This document shows, in pieces, positions 34,602 through 48,181 of a stretch of 64,000 nucleotides of DNA. Made by a program: the position numbers and the translations under genes. The stretch is from Flaveria trinervia. Taxonomy: Eukaryota > Streptophyta > Magnoliopsida > Asterales > Asteraceae. A model generated the notes under the pieces. It was given only the letters and a program-made list of their open reading frames with translations. It ran no database searches and was not told the origin of the DNA. The DNA lies in contig CM046456.1 in the NCBI GenBank assembly GCA_025506515.1, positions 10,072,708-10,136,707 on the forward strand, read 5' to 3'. Position 1 is the stretch's first letter. Each line of letters begins with the position of its first letter.

Positions 34602-35085
34602 GTATGTACCCATTCCTCTGTAAATCACAAGATTTTGTATGCTGTAGAATGCTCTGTTTTTGGTCATTTGGTGTTGGGATCTAGTTCACATGTTCTCTTG
34701 AAGTTATTGAGATTTTGACATTTTGTATTTAGATTGTGGTTTGATCTTCAAGATTTGCACAGGTTATTGTGAAACCCATATGGCAGATATAATTTGTATA
34801 GACACTAGGGTTTTCGTATGTGCTGTAGAACACTCTGTTTTTGTTAACATTTTGTGTTTTTCTACGATTACTGAGAATGTGCTTTACAAATGTTGTTCTA
34901 ATCTTCAAGGTCTGCAGAAACAAATTTAAAGATTAAAGTTGAAATAATCTTGTAGGTTTATCTGCATTTTGTGTTCTATAACTGAAAATTGGTTAAAAAA
35001 CTGTTTTTATCTTCAAGATTTGCAAAATTGATTATATAACCACAAGGCAGAAACAATTTTAATGTAAAAAGATGAACTTTTGCAG
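34602..35085 (+). other. Leader (5' UTR) intron of the SKS gene
   Basis: Donor CTG|GTATGT at 34601/34602 and acceptor TTTTGCAG| at 35085. Removing it eliminates all the ATGs between the promoter and the true start at 35109, which supports the intron. Inside are three diverged copies of a word close to ATCTTCAAGATTTGCA. Confidence 0.55.
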
Positions 35086-35108
35086 GAATTTAGCTTGATT
35101 CTGGGGAA

Positions 35109-38100
35109 ATGGAGAAGAAAATCTTGCCCATTATGGTGATATGCATTTTGGGTGTGTTGAGTTTCTCTGTTGTGAAAGCAGAGGACCCTTATAAGTTTTA
35201 TACCTGGACTGTTACCTATGGGACTGCTTCTCCTCTTGGTGTTCCTCAACAGGTTCGTTCTTGATTGTTTAATCTTTTAAGTGTTTCATACTTGTGATTT
35301 CTGGTTTCGTTTAGCGCGTTTGAAGTTGGTCTTGTTAACCGATGATCGACTTTTGCAGGTGATCTTAATCAATGGCCAGTTTCCAGGTCCAAGGCTTGAT
35401 GTTGTTACAAATGATAATATTATCCTCAACCTCATCAATAAACTTGATCAGCCCTTCCTCTTGACATGGTGAGTGTTTTTGTCACTTCAACTAGACTATT
35501 AAACGCGAGGCAGTGTAGTAGTAACATACTGGATTTAATGTATCGTTTGCTTATGTGCATATCAGATTTTAGTTTATGACGAAGTCAACTCTTTGTCAAG
35601 TTCAAGATGTTTTAACACTTTATGTGAAAGGTTTAGATCTTGTCATTATTTTTGTGATGCATGTGTAACTTTAGAGTAATGCAAGTTTTAACTAGATGTT
35701 CATTTAGTTTAAAAAAGCGTCTCACACAGGCGAGAGGGGCAGCCCTTGTAAGGGCATATGGGTGTACCTGAGCCGCAGTCAAAGTTGCCTGAGGTGTGCC
35801 TCTTGTATACGAGCAGATTTTATGCATCAGGAGGTTTTACATATAGCTTTTAGGTTGTGCACAGAGTTTATTTATATTAGAATTTTGGGTATGTGATGAA
35901 AGAAACCAGTTAAAATATAAAAGATATTATATGAATACCTTGCACCTGGAGCATGTGGTTGTGCGCAATTGTCTCGATGCACCGACTGCTTTTTGAATCT
36001 AAGGATTTTTATGTATGTCATGTTTTTAGGAATGGGATTAAGCAAAGAAAGAACTCTTGGCAAGATGGCGTTTTGGGTACAAACTGCCCGATTCCTCCAA
36101 ACTCCAACTTTACATACAAATTCCAAACAAAAGATCAAATTGGAGGTTACACATACTTCCCATCAACTGCAATGCATAGAGCTGCTGGTGGTTTTGGAGC
36201 TATCACTGTGTATGCCAGACCGCGTATCCCTGTCCCATATGCAACTCCTGCAGCCGATTTTAGCTTACTTATTGGTGACTGGTACAAGTCCAACCATAAG
36301 GTGAGGATCGTGTTCAACCTTAGAGTCAAACTAAACCTTGAGCATCTTCATATTCTAATCTTAAGTGTTATTGTTTTTGGACATTTATCTCAACAGTTAG
36401 TAAATGTTAATAGTTTGTTGAATTTGGTTGATGTTTTGAACAAATCTTGTTGATTTTGAGGGTAACAATGCAATACTTTTTGACTCCTGAAAGTCAAACA
36501 TGATTTAAATTTTGACATATATGTTAGTGTCATGATTTAAATGATTTCATCCTCGAGTGTGTACATTTTTTGATGATAAAACATCTTTTATTGTTTCAGG
36601 GGTTGCAGCAGTATCTCGATTTAGGAAGATCGCTTGCTTTCCCTGACGGTATTCTTGTAAATGGACGAACAGGAACCACCATCACCGGTGATCAAGGTTC
36701 ATTCTTTGTCTCAATCTTTGATGTGCTTCCTAAATAAATAAGTATTTTGCAACTTTTTTCCATTATAAACTATGGATTTTGTTACAGATATAGTACCAAA
36801 CTGATATCCTGTGTGTTTGTTGAAAGTCAATGGTAATAATCTTGTATAACACTGCTGTTTATTGGTTTTTTTATCAGGTAAAACATACATGTTCAGAGTA
36901 TCGAATGTGGGCTTGTCGACTTCGTTCAACTTCAGGATTCAGGGACACAAAATGAAGCTAGTCGAGGTTGAAGGTTCGAACGTGGTTCAAAACATATACG
37001 ATTCACTAGATGTGCATGTTGGTCAATCAGTATCTGTCCTTGTTACATTGGATCAAGCTCCAAAAGACTATTACATTGTTGCATCTACGCGGTTTACAAA
37101 ACAAATCCTTACATCTGTTTCGGTATTACACTATACCAACTCCCAAACACGAGTGTCCGGCCCGATCCCTGCTGGCCCGACATACCAAGTTGACTGGTCT
37201 GTGCAACAAGCTAGAACATTCAGGTATAACCATATAAACATGTACTTGTGTGCGTTTTAATTTAAGAAAAATTAGATTTTAACAATCCAAAATATTACTA
37301 ATTAGCTGATAATAATCCATACTATTGATTTGGTCGGTGACATTTTAAGTAGCATGATTCTCATAGATTCACACCTGGTTTGCCTTTATTTTTCACTCGG
37401 TTTCGTTTGCATGTTTTTTTTTCATTTCATTCATGATTATTTGTGAGCGATATCGAGTGCAAAATCAATCGTAAATATTTGATGATTATAGTAATGAGAT
37501 TGTCATTGATAATAAAAGTGAAAGTTGGGAGTGTAACCGGCCAATTTAATAGTGTGGATTATTACTTGCCAACGAGTAATAGTTTGGATTATTAAAATTA
37601 AATTTGTCTTAATTTTAACAAGTAGTTAAGTTTCAGCTTCGAACCAGACCAAACCGAACAGACATCTAGTTTTTAAGAAAACATAGAACACAAAAACAAG
37701 ACGAACCACTCATAGCATGTTCGGTTCGGTATGGTCCAGTCTGGTCTTGTCTGCTTTTGTTTGTATGTGTTTGTTGATTAAATTTTTTATGTATTATCTT
37801 TTCATGTTTTTAGATGGAACTTGACATCCAATGCAGCCAGACCAAACCCACAAGGCTCATTCCACTATGGAACAATCACGCCCACGAGGACCATCGTGTT
37901 GAGTAACTCAGCAAACGTGATTAATGGGAAGAAACGATACACTGTGAATGGGGTGTCGTACGTTAATGCAGACACCCCATTGAAGCTGGCTGATCACTTT
38001 AACATCCCTGGTGTTTATTCCACAAACACCCTTCAAGTGTCCCCAATGGTGGTGCCCCGCGTGTGGCTACATCTGTCTTGCCAGCCGCGCTTCACGAGTT

Positions 38101-39296
38101 CCTTGAAATCGTTTTCCAAAACAACGAGGACTCTGTGCAGTCATTTCATCTTGATGGCTATGATTTCTGGCCCGTCGGGTAAGTTTGTATGGATAGATCA
38201 CTAATACGTTCAAGTTATTAAAATAGCTAATATAACTCATTGAATTATCTAGGCTAGTTGTTAATAAAAACTAGGTTCTATTTGATTGTTCAGCGCCAGT
38301 TTGTTAATAAAACCGAGAGGTGCAAACGAGCTGGGCCGGCTCTTTAAGTGTGTCGTAATACACACTTTCTTGGTAAAAACAAGGTTCTGTTAGTTTATTA
38401 CGTTATAAATAGTTTAATACTTATCAAATGTAGTAACCCGTTTTCTTACTATAAATCGAGTTCTTTATGTTTGTTCGGCGCCGATATGCTAATAAAACCC
38501 GTGAGTGTAAACGAGCTGACCCAAGCTTGAGCTCATTTCGTTTAATTAGAACTTGAGCTCGGCTCGTGAGAGATTTCTCAAGTTGGAGCTCGGCTTGGGA
38601 TCGTCTTCTTTATTATTTAACTATTTTATTATTTTATTTTATATACATATGCAATTATTTTTATATATATTTTCAACTATTATTTATTAAATATATTAAA
38701 TATTATTTAGTCTTTATGATTATTATTTAGATTATAATTATCTCTATTATGTATTATATATTTATATTATTTAATTAAAAGTCATCATATTTATATAAAT
38801 TAAAGGCTTGTTTAGGCTAGCTAGTCTGAGCTCGTTTATGCAGCTAGGGCTCGTTATCTTATTTCTTAAGCACGAGCTCAGGATTGAGCTTGTTTAAGCT
38901 TTACTCGATTTGAGTTTTAGTGAACTAGTTTCAAGTAGCTTACGAGCGGCTTAGTTTGTTTACAATGTTGATAATTTATGAGTTTCTAAACTCGGCCATG
39001 ATAACAAATGCAGGTATGGATCCGGGCAATGGTCTCAAGCAAGTAGAAAAAGCTACAATTTGGTTGATGCTCTTACAAGACACACGGTGCAGGTGTACCC
39101 GAACTCGTGGAGTGCTATTTACGTGTCGTTGGACAACCAAGGCATGTGGAATGTAAGGTCCGCGATGTGGGAGCGACAGTACCTCGGTCAACAATTCTAC
39201 CTTAGAGTTTATGATCCTGTTAAAAGTCTTGCAAATGAATATGACATTCCTTCAAATGTTCTTCTTTGTGGTAAAGCTGCAGGGAGACACTTATAA
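35109..39296 (+). CDS. SKU5-similar (SKS) multicopper-oxidase-like protein, seven exons, one frame break
   Basis: Exons: 35109-35252, 35359-35468, 36030-36300, 36600-36696, 36878-37223, 37814-38178, 39014-39296, all with GT-AG introns. The product is about 538 residues, as expected for the family. A signal peptide (residues 1-24, ending VVKA) is followed by three cupredoxin domains (about 30-145, 160-310, 370-515). The copper ligands are replaced: LLTWNG stands where ascorbate oxidase has HWHG, and HLDGYDFW replaces HLHGHDFW. It is thus a non-catalytic SKS protein of the cell wall or apoplast, closest in my memory to the SKS5/SKS6 group; no GPI-anchor tail is visible. In exon 6 the C-run at 38041-38044 is one base short, shifting the frame. 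The summed exon length (1,616) is exactly one base below a multiple of three, and the expected frame resumes at once. This is either an assembly error or a young pseudogene. Confidence 0.9.
38276..38600. repeat. Repeat-bearing segment in SKS intron 6
   Basis: Two direct copies of a roughly 60-bp sequence (about 38,277-38,335 and 38,460-38,518; TTGTTCRGCGCC, then TAATAAAACC and AAACGAGCTG) lie here. GAGCTCGGCT-type words follow up to 38,600 and recur near 38,830-38,960. The composition resembles the ends of the MITE at 33,578, so this is probably a decayed foldback element inside the 835-bp intron. Confidence 0.5.
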
Positions 39297-39476
39297 ACCA
39301 TATGATATGATTAATGACTTCTTTGAAGGTCAACATCAAGGGTCAACCGAGGTCGACTTGAACACTTTAGGCCTTGTTTTAATATTATATCTGTGTACCA
39401 CATTTTTGTTACTTGTTTTTGAAGCCTAATTAATGATTATTATTCTTTTATCATTTCATTTTTAATTATTTAATTT

Positions 39477-39482
39477 AATAAA
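39477..39482 (+). terminator. Polyadenylation signal of the SKS gene
   Basis: AATAAA occurs about 180 bases after the stop codon at 39294-39296. Confidence 0.5.
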
Positions 39483-40198
39483 GCTGCATTTCCTCAAGAT
39501 AAAAGAGACAGATAATTACATGACAGCAGCAAAGGAGAAAGGTGAAGCCCAGAAACTCAAATCAAACCATATCACGAAAACAAACAAACAGTAAAGATGG
39601 AGCCGAGAACTATTCTGATTAAACCATGATCATTCACGGTATTGGTTGAAGTTTTACATCTAGAAAATAATTCACATCAACCACAAGCTCATCCATGTAA
39701 TTAAATCCATACATATTCATGCACATACGTATAATGTATGTACATATAATGCCACCAATACCGTATTTTTCTATAAGAAATCTCAGGCATATTAAACTTC
39801 ATATACACTCCAGTTATTTATATAATAATGAATAGTACAAGGGTTAAAAAAATTCTTATAATTCTTAGCATATTATTGGTTTTGAAATGCATGTAACTCT
39901 AAGTACTACTATAGATGCACACGCGTATTAAATCCATCCAACTGAATTACATAATTATGCTACAGTAGATATTAAATAACCGCATAAAGCTCACATAGCA
40001 AAAGATAAAACTTGCCGCACAACTAAAGATGCATATAGCAAAAAAACCTTTAGTTTAACAAAATTTGGCAAGCCACCATCATTCTCTACAAGCTCATCCT
40101 GTTCATCATCATGACCCTTTTTCTAGTAAAATCGAGTTGAAAGCTCCATGGGCGCCATGTTTGATGCGTCACGATCAAGTGAATCATCCTTCGTGAAA
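39483..40198. other. Intergenic space between convergent genes
   Basis: It holds the 3' flank of SKS and the presumed 3' UTR of SNAPC3 on the minus strand. No further gene is seen. Confidence 0.5.
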
Positions 40199-43100
40199 CT
40201 AGTCATGAATATAATCAAAAACCTTGAATTCATCGTATATGAGTTTATTGTCCGAATAATGAAGCATGTAATAGCAAATGCCGCAGAAATAGCAAGGATT
40301 CTCTGGAGCCCATTTGTCATCTACTGTCACTTTAACTGCTTTGAAAATCTTACAGCATGAGCACTTCTGGAAACGCAATCTCGATTGGAACAAGATCAAG
40401 GGATAAGCAGCTCGATTCTGTACATCCTCTGGATGAATTAATCTCATGTCTCTAATCACAATTGTATGCTTGCAATCACCCTAAAGTCACCAACAAGATA
40501 TCAAGCTAGATTATATAAGGAACTTTGTATGTATGGGTCGGACTTGTATTATAACACATTTTTTCATAGATTTGGCAAAATTGACAGGATGGCAAGGGCC
40601 TAACAAATCAAAATCAAAACGGGTAAGGTCGCTTAACCTGGAAACACTTCTAGTCCAAAATATAGTCCTTTTCTAAATTTCATATATGATTGCAAAAGTT
40701 ATACAATTTCAATAAAAATCTAATTTTTCTTTTGGGATATAATGATTTAGGAGGCGTTAGGTATTACAATTACATGTTCACTGACTTTTGACTTGTTTTA
40801 TTTAAGCTTTCTTTTTAAGATACAACATAAGCAAATAAAGCAATTCATAATTAAATATGTTCAAATTGCCACCTTTGGTGATGACATAACACTATGAGCA
40901 AGATAAAGTGGGAAAGGTTTACATGTTATAGGTTGATCTTGGGTGAAATTAGTGTTTATAATAATTAGGTTGATATGGGTTGTGTTGATCTCAAACGGAA
41001 CGTGTGATGAATGGGTTGGATGTCGCCCAAAGTCTATTCCTAATGCATACATCCTCCTAAATCTACAAAATGTAGATTATTATAATGATATTGATTTTGA
41101 TAAAAAAAACTTTTTATAACAGGCAAAGGGGAGTTTGTGGGTCAACCCAACCATATGCAGTGTTTCGACCTATACAAAAAGATGACTGTATCAACCCCAA
41201 CCCACTGTGACACCTTACCCTAACAACTGGCCTATCCATCCTGCACCAAATAACAACAGGTGCAAACCACAGGAAACAACAATGTAACATGTGATGTTTA
41301 CCTGATGACAGTAAAGATACCCTGCCCCAAGTCGGAAACTTAAGTCACAAAAACGCACAGCCTGCATTGAACAGGCTCTAAGTTGAGGTACACTTGCACT
41401 GCCTAGAAGTTTCTTCTGTTTCTGCTGCAGTTCGCCAGATATAATGCATTCCCACTTTTCAAGTGCAGTTTTCTTCGAGTCTCTAAGCCAATCAAGTATG
41501 GGTTTACTGTAGTCTGTAGCACTGGCATCCCTTAAATCATTGTAAAATATATCCTACAAAAAACATAATTTTGATACATGTGTGAGAAATTCAAAGAAAA
41601 CAATATATCAATATCTGAATAACATAGGAAATGGTTAGCAAATTACTTCTATAAGGAAATATCCAGATGGATCATGCTTTTCATTCAGCTTCATGATTTC
41701 ATCTGTCAAACAATATAATTTATCTCTTAGCTCAGTTAATAATTGCTGTCCAAGAACCAAGATTTCTTGAGTCTACAAAAAAGTCCAGAAGAACATTCAA
41801 TAAGTTATTAAAATTATTTACCAACAAAACCAATATAGATGAAACATTGGATTCTAAGAAGAGGTTTACCTTAACCCATGTTGAGTGTCGGTTAAAATGA
41901 TAAACCTCTATGCAAAGAAGGATATCACTACCATGTAGTGGTATGTGCTCACGAGTATTTGATGATTTCACCTGCTAAGAGGATAAAACATGTTACCATC
42001 TATAAAATAAGCTAATAACAATCAAAATATATAATATATAAGTTGTAATGAATAAAAAGAATACGATTGAAAAAATCACAAACCTGGGTTAAAGAATTTG
42101 TAAAATTAAAGGATGACATCTGTTCTTTCTTTTCTGAAGATGTCACACATGCAACAGGCCCAGACACGCCACTGGGTCAAAGCAACATAGAAGATCAAAA
42201 AATCATAAATTAGGCATTGAGTTCTCAATTGAGCCACCCACCCAAACATGACAAACCCATACAAACTCTTTAGTACCAAGTGTGAGAACACATACCTAAA
42301 AGAATGCAATCTTGCAGCTAATTTATCGTCTTCTTGTTTTTGTTTAATTTCAGCAACTTTCTCCACCTCTACCATATAATCTTCCTGAAAATGCGAACAA
42401 ATAATAAAAAAAGTTGTTAAACAAATCATAGAAATGAATTCTTATAGATCATAGAACTCAAAGCAAATTCAATACATCAAGCAAATGAACAAGAACCGGT
42501 TCAAAAAATATGTAAACAGAGGCAATACAGAAAATTGTATCATAACATTAACCTCTAAACGCTAATCAAACTAACATATAGAACCAGATAGAAGAATAAT
42601 TTCAAAAAAAGAAAAAACAATTATTGAAAAAAGTCACGGAGACATTGAATTACCTCCATAATATTACATATGATTTCCATAAACCAACGATAGACATTTA
42701 ATTGAATATGTGATCTATATCTATTAATCCTAAATGAGAAAATCACCACAAAGAACAGCTATTAAATCTTTCTAATAGTTGTAATCCATCAGTATATAAA
42801 GGTGAATACATAGATAGAAAAAATAGTGTCAATGATGATCATTAACTTGAAACAGTGGAAGTATAAGCTACACCTAATTAAGATAAACGTTCCATCAAAC
42901 GCAGATGCGGGAGAAACAGTGGAAGTATAAGCTACACCTAATTAAGATAAACGTTCCATCAAACGCAGATGCGGGAGGAAGAAAAAGGTTAATAACTATA
43001 GCCAAAAATGTCTATACTTGATTACTTGATGATTGGAAATTGTCATATGAAGGGTGTGTGTGTGATAAACAGGGCACAATGATACCTTCTTTGTTCTAAA

Positions 43101-43986
43101 ATAATGCCAAAAGCTGTGTTCTATATAAATAACCAAAAATTTTGGTGCACCGTTTGAGATAACAGCCAAGTAGAATAACTTTTATAACCATGTTTAAATA
43201 CAACATATGAGTGGAATTACTGTCTATTTAAGCATGTGATCTCACACAACATTCAAACTAAGATGCCATGAAAAATGAAAGAATAAAGTAAACAAGAGCC
43301 TTACTTCATGGCTTGTATCCTTCTGTTTCACTCTTTTGCGCTTCTTAGTTACATTCCTATTCATCTTCCTATTTGTGCTGGTTCTCTTAGATCTCTTTAG
43401 AAGATCATTTAAAGGTACATAATCCTCATCTGTTCCTGATTTTTTTGAGCATGCAACTTCTGCGTCAACAGTTCTGCTATAATTTGTTGTCCTAAAACAG
43501 AATAAAATTTTAACCCAGTTTAGTAAGGTCAAGTAGTAGATAAAACAAAAATGAGAAAACCAGCTGTTTATGAACTCAATCACTCTATATGTCAATTTCT
43601 TTTGATATTACAAAATTACTAAGACGGTTACATACCCATCAGAGCCCTCTTCTAAAGATGGTGAAGAATCTCTTGTCAAGTTACCACCATTGAGTGATGC
43701 TTGGAATGCAATATCAACCAACTCCTCCTCACTGAGGATTTTAAGTGCATCAACCCTGTAAAAGGCACATGATAAGTGCAAGGAGAAGCAAATCTATTGT
43801 TAAATGAGAAAAAATATATGTGCTCCTTCATAAAAGAGCGCTCCGCTTATAGAATGCAATCAGCTTACATGTACCTACACTTGTATAGTACTTCGAATTA
43901 CCACAAAAGGGCAACTGGAACATGTTTGGGTAGTTAAGAACCAATGCACTGCCACCAACAAGCAGTGAAGGGAATAATTTAAATAA

Positions 43987-44022
<36 letters not shown>

Positions 44023-46807
44023 CTATATCTTGAAATAGATTTTACCTAGCACCTCATCATAATGCTAACCACAAACGAGATCCTAAAATTCAGGCTAAAT
44101 GGCTACTCTTTTAGCTGATGGCTAGGGGTTCTATGAACAATCCTAGATACCAATCCACACCTTTGACTCCTCAGGAGTCAGGACTTACACAAAACCCCTC
44201 ATAAGTCATAACTGTTCTAAACGTTATTGAGAATTTCTTGAACTTTAAAGAAAGTTAGGTTTAGGTCCTAAACCTGCATAAAAACATGAACTTTCAAAAA
44301 GTACTCAATAAAACCTGATAACTGTTGAATTGTAAATCAAATCCAACAGTTTAGAAGAGTTCTGAATTTCGCAAATGTCCATGTACTTGTGAGAGATATG
44401 ATGGCACAGTGCAAGGGGTGTGCTCTGTCTTATAAATATCATAGTGTTTGTCATCCATGACTTTGAGAGTGTGAATGATTTTTCCAGAATTCTGTTTCAC
44501 AAACCTATGTGAGGACAAAGTGAACAAAAACCTAAGAGTGCAACCCATGTAATATAAACAAACAAACAAATAAACGTACTCAATAAATCTCACTCATAGC
44601 AAAGCTATTGGTAGGGTTTGGATAGAGTGGGGTGAGGGCAAGACCATTCCCTCTGTCCCATTGAAAGCCCGACTCAAAAAACCATTTCTTCATGGATATA
44701 TAGTACAACAGATAGCATACAATGAGATAACATACAATAAATCTAAGACGATCAATGTGTAAAGACAAACTAAGGCAAAGCTAAGATAACATAAAAGTGT
44801 AGGAATAAGCTAAGGCATACAAAAGTGTAGGGAAAATCTAAGGCAAAGCAAAACTAATGCAAAGAGAAGTGTAGAAACAAGTTAAGGCCCCGAGATAGAT
44901 CTATATACTCCCCTAGAAATCCAAAACCGTAATCTAACGTCTCCAAAAACCCCTATCCCTGATCATGTCCTCAAAGAGGTGCAAATCCTGCCCTACCAAG
45001 TAACAATTCCTTTTATTTAACTTTTTTTTTTTAATTTATTGTAGCACTTAGTGTTAATGTCTCAACAAAACCATCTTTTTCACTCCACTTACCAGCTAAA
45101 ATGTTCCCCACGGAGACCACTCCCACATTACATTTGCAAAGTGATCGCTCTTTTATCTAATTTCTACAAGCATCCCCATAATACTTATATACCATTTCCA
45201 TGTAGTTGCAGATCAACTTTAGAAGAACATACTGTAAATGTATTCTTGTTCTTTTGAATCTCTTCTTTTAGGAATAAGAATAATATCTTGTGCATTGAAG
45301 GGCATGACATATGCACATAGAGTACTTGCATCTTCATTTGACTTGGTTTACTTAGACACGTAGATTGTTAACTAGGCCAGGCCACAAACTCCATTTTCAT
45401 TTATTGTTAAATTGCAAAAAATTGGCAGCAGCTTCAATTCTAGCATCACCAACCATCTTTCAAGGTCTTTTACCAGGATTCTAATATTTATTGTTTTGTT
45501 CTATCATACATAAATTGGCTTGATAGAACCCATCAATTATATGCATTACTCACATTAAAGGACCAACTCAATTCCTTCATCAAACAATCATTATTAGAAC
45601 TCCATCATATTAGGAGCATTTTTTATTATCATTATTATTTTTTACTCTTTCTTTTTGCAATTCTGGTGAGGGTCATGGGAAAGACCATTTGCAAATTTGG
45701 TACATGAGAAAGATGAATTGCCTGTTAGTTTTTGTATTAGCAAATCATTATCATGATGGCCGATCTTTGCTGGACACCATCTCAAAATACATGGGATGAG
45801 TATAAAAATCTAAAAGATATGTACCCCAAACTCTTGCACATTAAACATGACTATATTTTACCATACTAATATAACCCTTCACATTTACTTTAAAATGTAT
45901 GCGTTTTTTCTTTACATGCTCCTTCTTTAAATGTTAGAGAAGCAAACAAATAGAATATATTCAAAATTAAGTGAATCTTATAACCCATGAGAACTATATC
46001 ACTTACGAAATTTCAAAACGATCTTGTTCAGTCAAGTCCAAGCACAGTTCCTTTCTGAGATCCTGCATTGAACCAGTAAAGGTTGCTCAAAAATCAAACT
46101 AGCTCAGAAAGGAAACTTTCAAATGGAATCACCACGCACATGTTCATTATTATTGCTTTAGTTTTTGTGAAAGCAGTGTTTCTCCTAGCACTTTATGTGG
46201 CATAGAATTTGTGACAAATGAAAGGACTTCGCAATGTCATCTTTCTTTACTATAATATTACCAAATAAATCAGCCGAGTCTTGCAAGAAGTTGACGTTTA
46301 AAAGTTGCACCTGAAACATATGCAAAGTGGTTGCCATTCTTCATGGTTACCATTTAAATTTCCAAAATATTAGTTTCTTAGGGTTCAAACATTAATCAAC
46401 ACCATTAACAGTATTATTTGCAATTACTTCTTAGAAAGGCTATAAGATACTACAGATGCAATTTCTTTATCACTTTTGTTGTAAAAAGGAACTTAATTTG
46501 CTCATTCAAAACATGTAACCTAGAAGAACATGTTTCGAAAACTTAGCAGCTTCTATAGTGGTCTAACATAAACTTTGATTGCACACAAATAACAACATAT
46601 ACACAAAAAAGTTAAGAGTTCAATGAAGAAGATTACAATTATAATCACCAAGAAGGATATTGTTACCTTGAGCTCATCTTCAAGACATGAGCGGAATTCA
46701 AAAACATTAGTGAGTGGACCAACCATGTCTGAGACATATAGAGGACCGCCATGAGGAATAGAAACATAGATATCTTCAAATGTGGACGAATCTTCCATTG
46801 CTTTCAT
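40199..46807 (-). CDS. SRD2: snRNA-activating protein complex subunit 3 (SNAP50/SRD2), ten coding exons
   Basis: Coding exons in order of transcription: 46807-46667, 46062-46007, 43755-43636, 43491-43305, 42384-42296, 42171-42084, 41971-41870, 41772-41647, 41553-41302, 40480-40199. All junctions are GT-AG and the frame stays open for 480 residues. The protein is the SNAP50 subunit that binds the upstream element of snRNA genes and lets pol II and pol III transcribe them; in Arabidopsis the gene is SRD2. Seen here: an acidic N-terminus; a basic nuclear-localisation-like region (KKRKRVKQK, about residue 160); and the conserved C-terminal zinc domain, with RDMRLIHPEDVQNRAAYP, CSCCKIFKAVKV and ENPCYFCGICYYMLHY. 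Two ATGs four codons apart (46807, 46798) could start it; I took the first. The exon is open to its acceptor at 46836, and the non-coding first exon lies near 48.2 kb. Confidence 0.92.
42849..42976. repeat. Perfect 64-bp tandem duplication in a SNAPC3 intron
   Basis: 42849-42912 and 42913-42976 are identical (start GAAACAGTGG, end GATGCGGGA). It lies in the intron between the exons at 43305 and 42384. Confidence 0.95.
43989..44022. repeat. (TA)n microsatellite in the third SNAPC3 coding intron region
   Basis: About 34 bp of TA within the 2.25-kb intron between 46007 and 43755. The rest of this intron shows no gene. Confidence 0.9.
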
Positions 46808-46836
46808 ATAGCAAAAGATCTTTAGAGGCTTTCTCC

Positions 46837-48181
46837 CTAACAAAAAATATTAAAAACAACAGTAACATTTAATAGAAGGGGTATGGAAAAGAACTTAGGT
46901 TGCACTGCCGAACACGCACAGTTGTACAAAACAGAATTTGCTGTTTCAACTTGTTCAAACATTTTACCAAGTTTATCCCATATTGAAGAACATGAAAGCA
47001 TTTGTATGATTCCATCTATTAAAATAGGTAAAATTCATAATATTGTAAATCAAAATGGTGTGTTAATTTATGATTTACATCAAAGTAAATCACATTTGTA
47101 CGACCATCATGAAGTTTTATATCAGAATCGCATAGAACTTTCACTGCAGGGCCCTCCCTCAGTTGGTCAGGCTCAACGAATAAAGTGTCTCTCACCAACT
47201 CCGCATAAGGATCTCTAATTTACATAGAATTAGAGAGCCAACTGATATAGAACATTTACAGCCTGTCTTAAAGAACAATACGCCTGACAACACAAAAGCA
47301 TAGTTGAACTGCCCCCTTCACTCTGAATACCAAACGTAATAGTTTTAATCAACAAGAATGTCACATACAAATTTGGGTTGTTGGATTCAGTTCAAAATTT
47401 GAACAACCTGATCTTGAACTGAACATTGAACGCATTTAATAACCAAAACTTTCAGCATACGAATATTACACTAAAAAGATATTGTTAATGCATCGTATAT
47501 GTATACGAATTCATATGTAAGATTTATATATTTATGCAACAAAACGAAAAGCATGTTTTTCTTTCATTTACATTCAATTAAGAGTTTAAGATGAAAGAAT
47601 ATAAAACAGGCGGCTATTTTACATTCGAGAGAATCTAACTCCATGGAAGAAACCCTAACTCCCACCTACAAAGAGAATTTACATTCGAGGGACGCCATTT
47701 AAAACACTTGAAGGCCCATTAACACATGGTTAGATACGTTATATATTGTAAAAAAAACTTTTGGGTTGGTTAATTCCTTGTATACATACCCAATCCTCCC
47801 ATGCTAACCTTCAAGTAGTCTTATTGTGACAACATCAAATGCTTCTAAGTTCTAACAATCGATTTATCAGTGTCCAACATCCAATTGTTGACCCATTTGC
47901 CACTAAGTTCGTTTCAAATCCCATCAATCAGTGTACTAATGAAATCATACTTGCATAAATTGTTGCCCATCCGCTCTTTGAAATCAAACTTGCATAACAT
48001 TGCAGTAAGTATTCTAATGAAATCACACATACTTCTTGCACAACATTGGTTTAAGTTACAGGTGAAATCAAGATAAATATGTACTCGAATAACATCTTGC
48101 ATAAGATTGCGGTAAATTTATTAATGAAAAACATACTTCTATTCGATTCTCCAGGCACACGATACTAAAAGAAATCCTAAC
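46837..48181 (-). other. 5' UTR intron of the SNAPC3 gene
   Basis: Donor ACACAG|GTTAGG at 48182/48181 and acceptor TTGTTAG| at 46837 on the minus strand. If translation began in the first exon (ORF from 48319), it would meet a stop shortly after this junction, so the first exon is taken as non-coding with a possible upstream ORF. A 111-codon ORF on the opposite strand (46883-47218) is not recognised. Confidence 0.55.

Noticed and set aside
46883..47218. 111-codon plus-strand gene within the SNAPC3 leader intron
   Set aside because: No recognised family, no splice or promoter context, antisense to an intron. Kept only as a point inside a finding.
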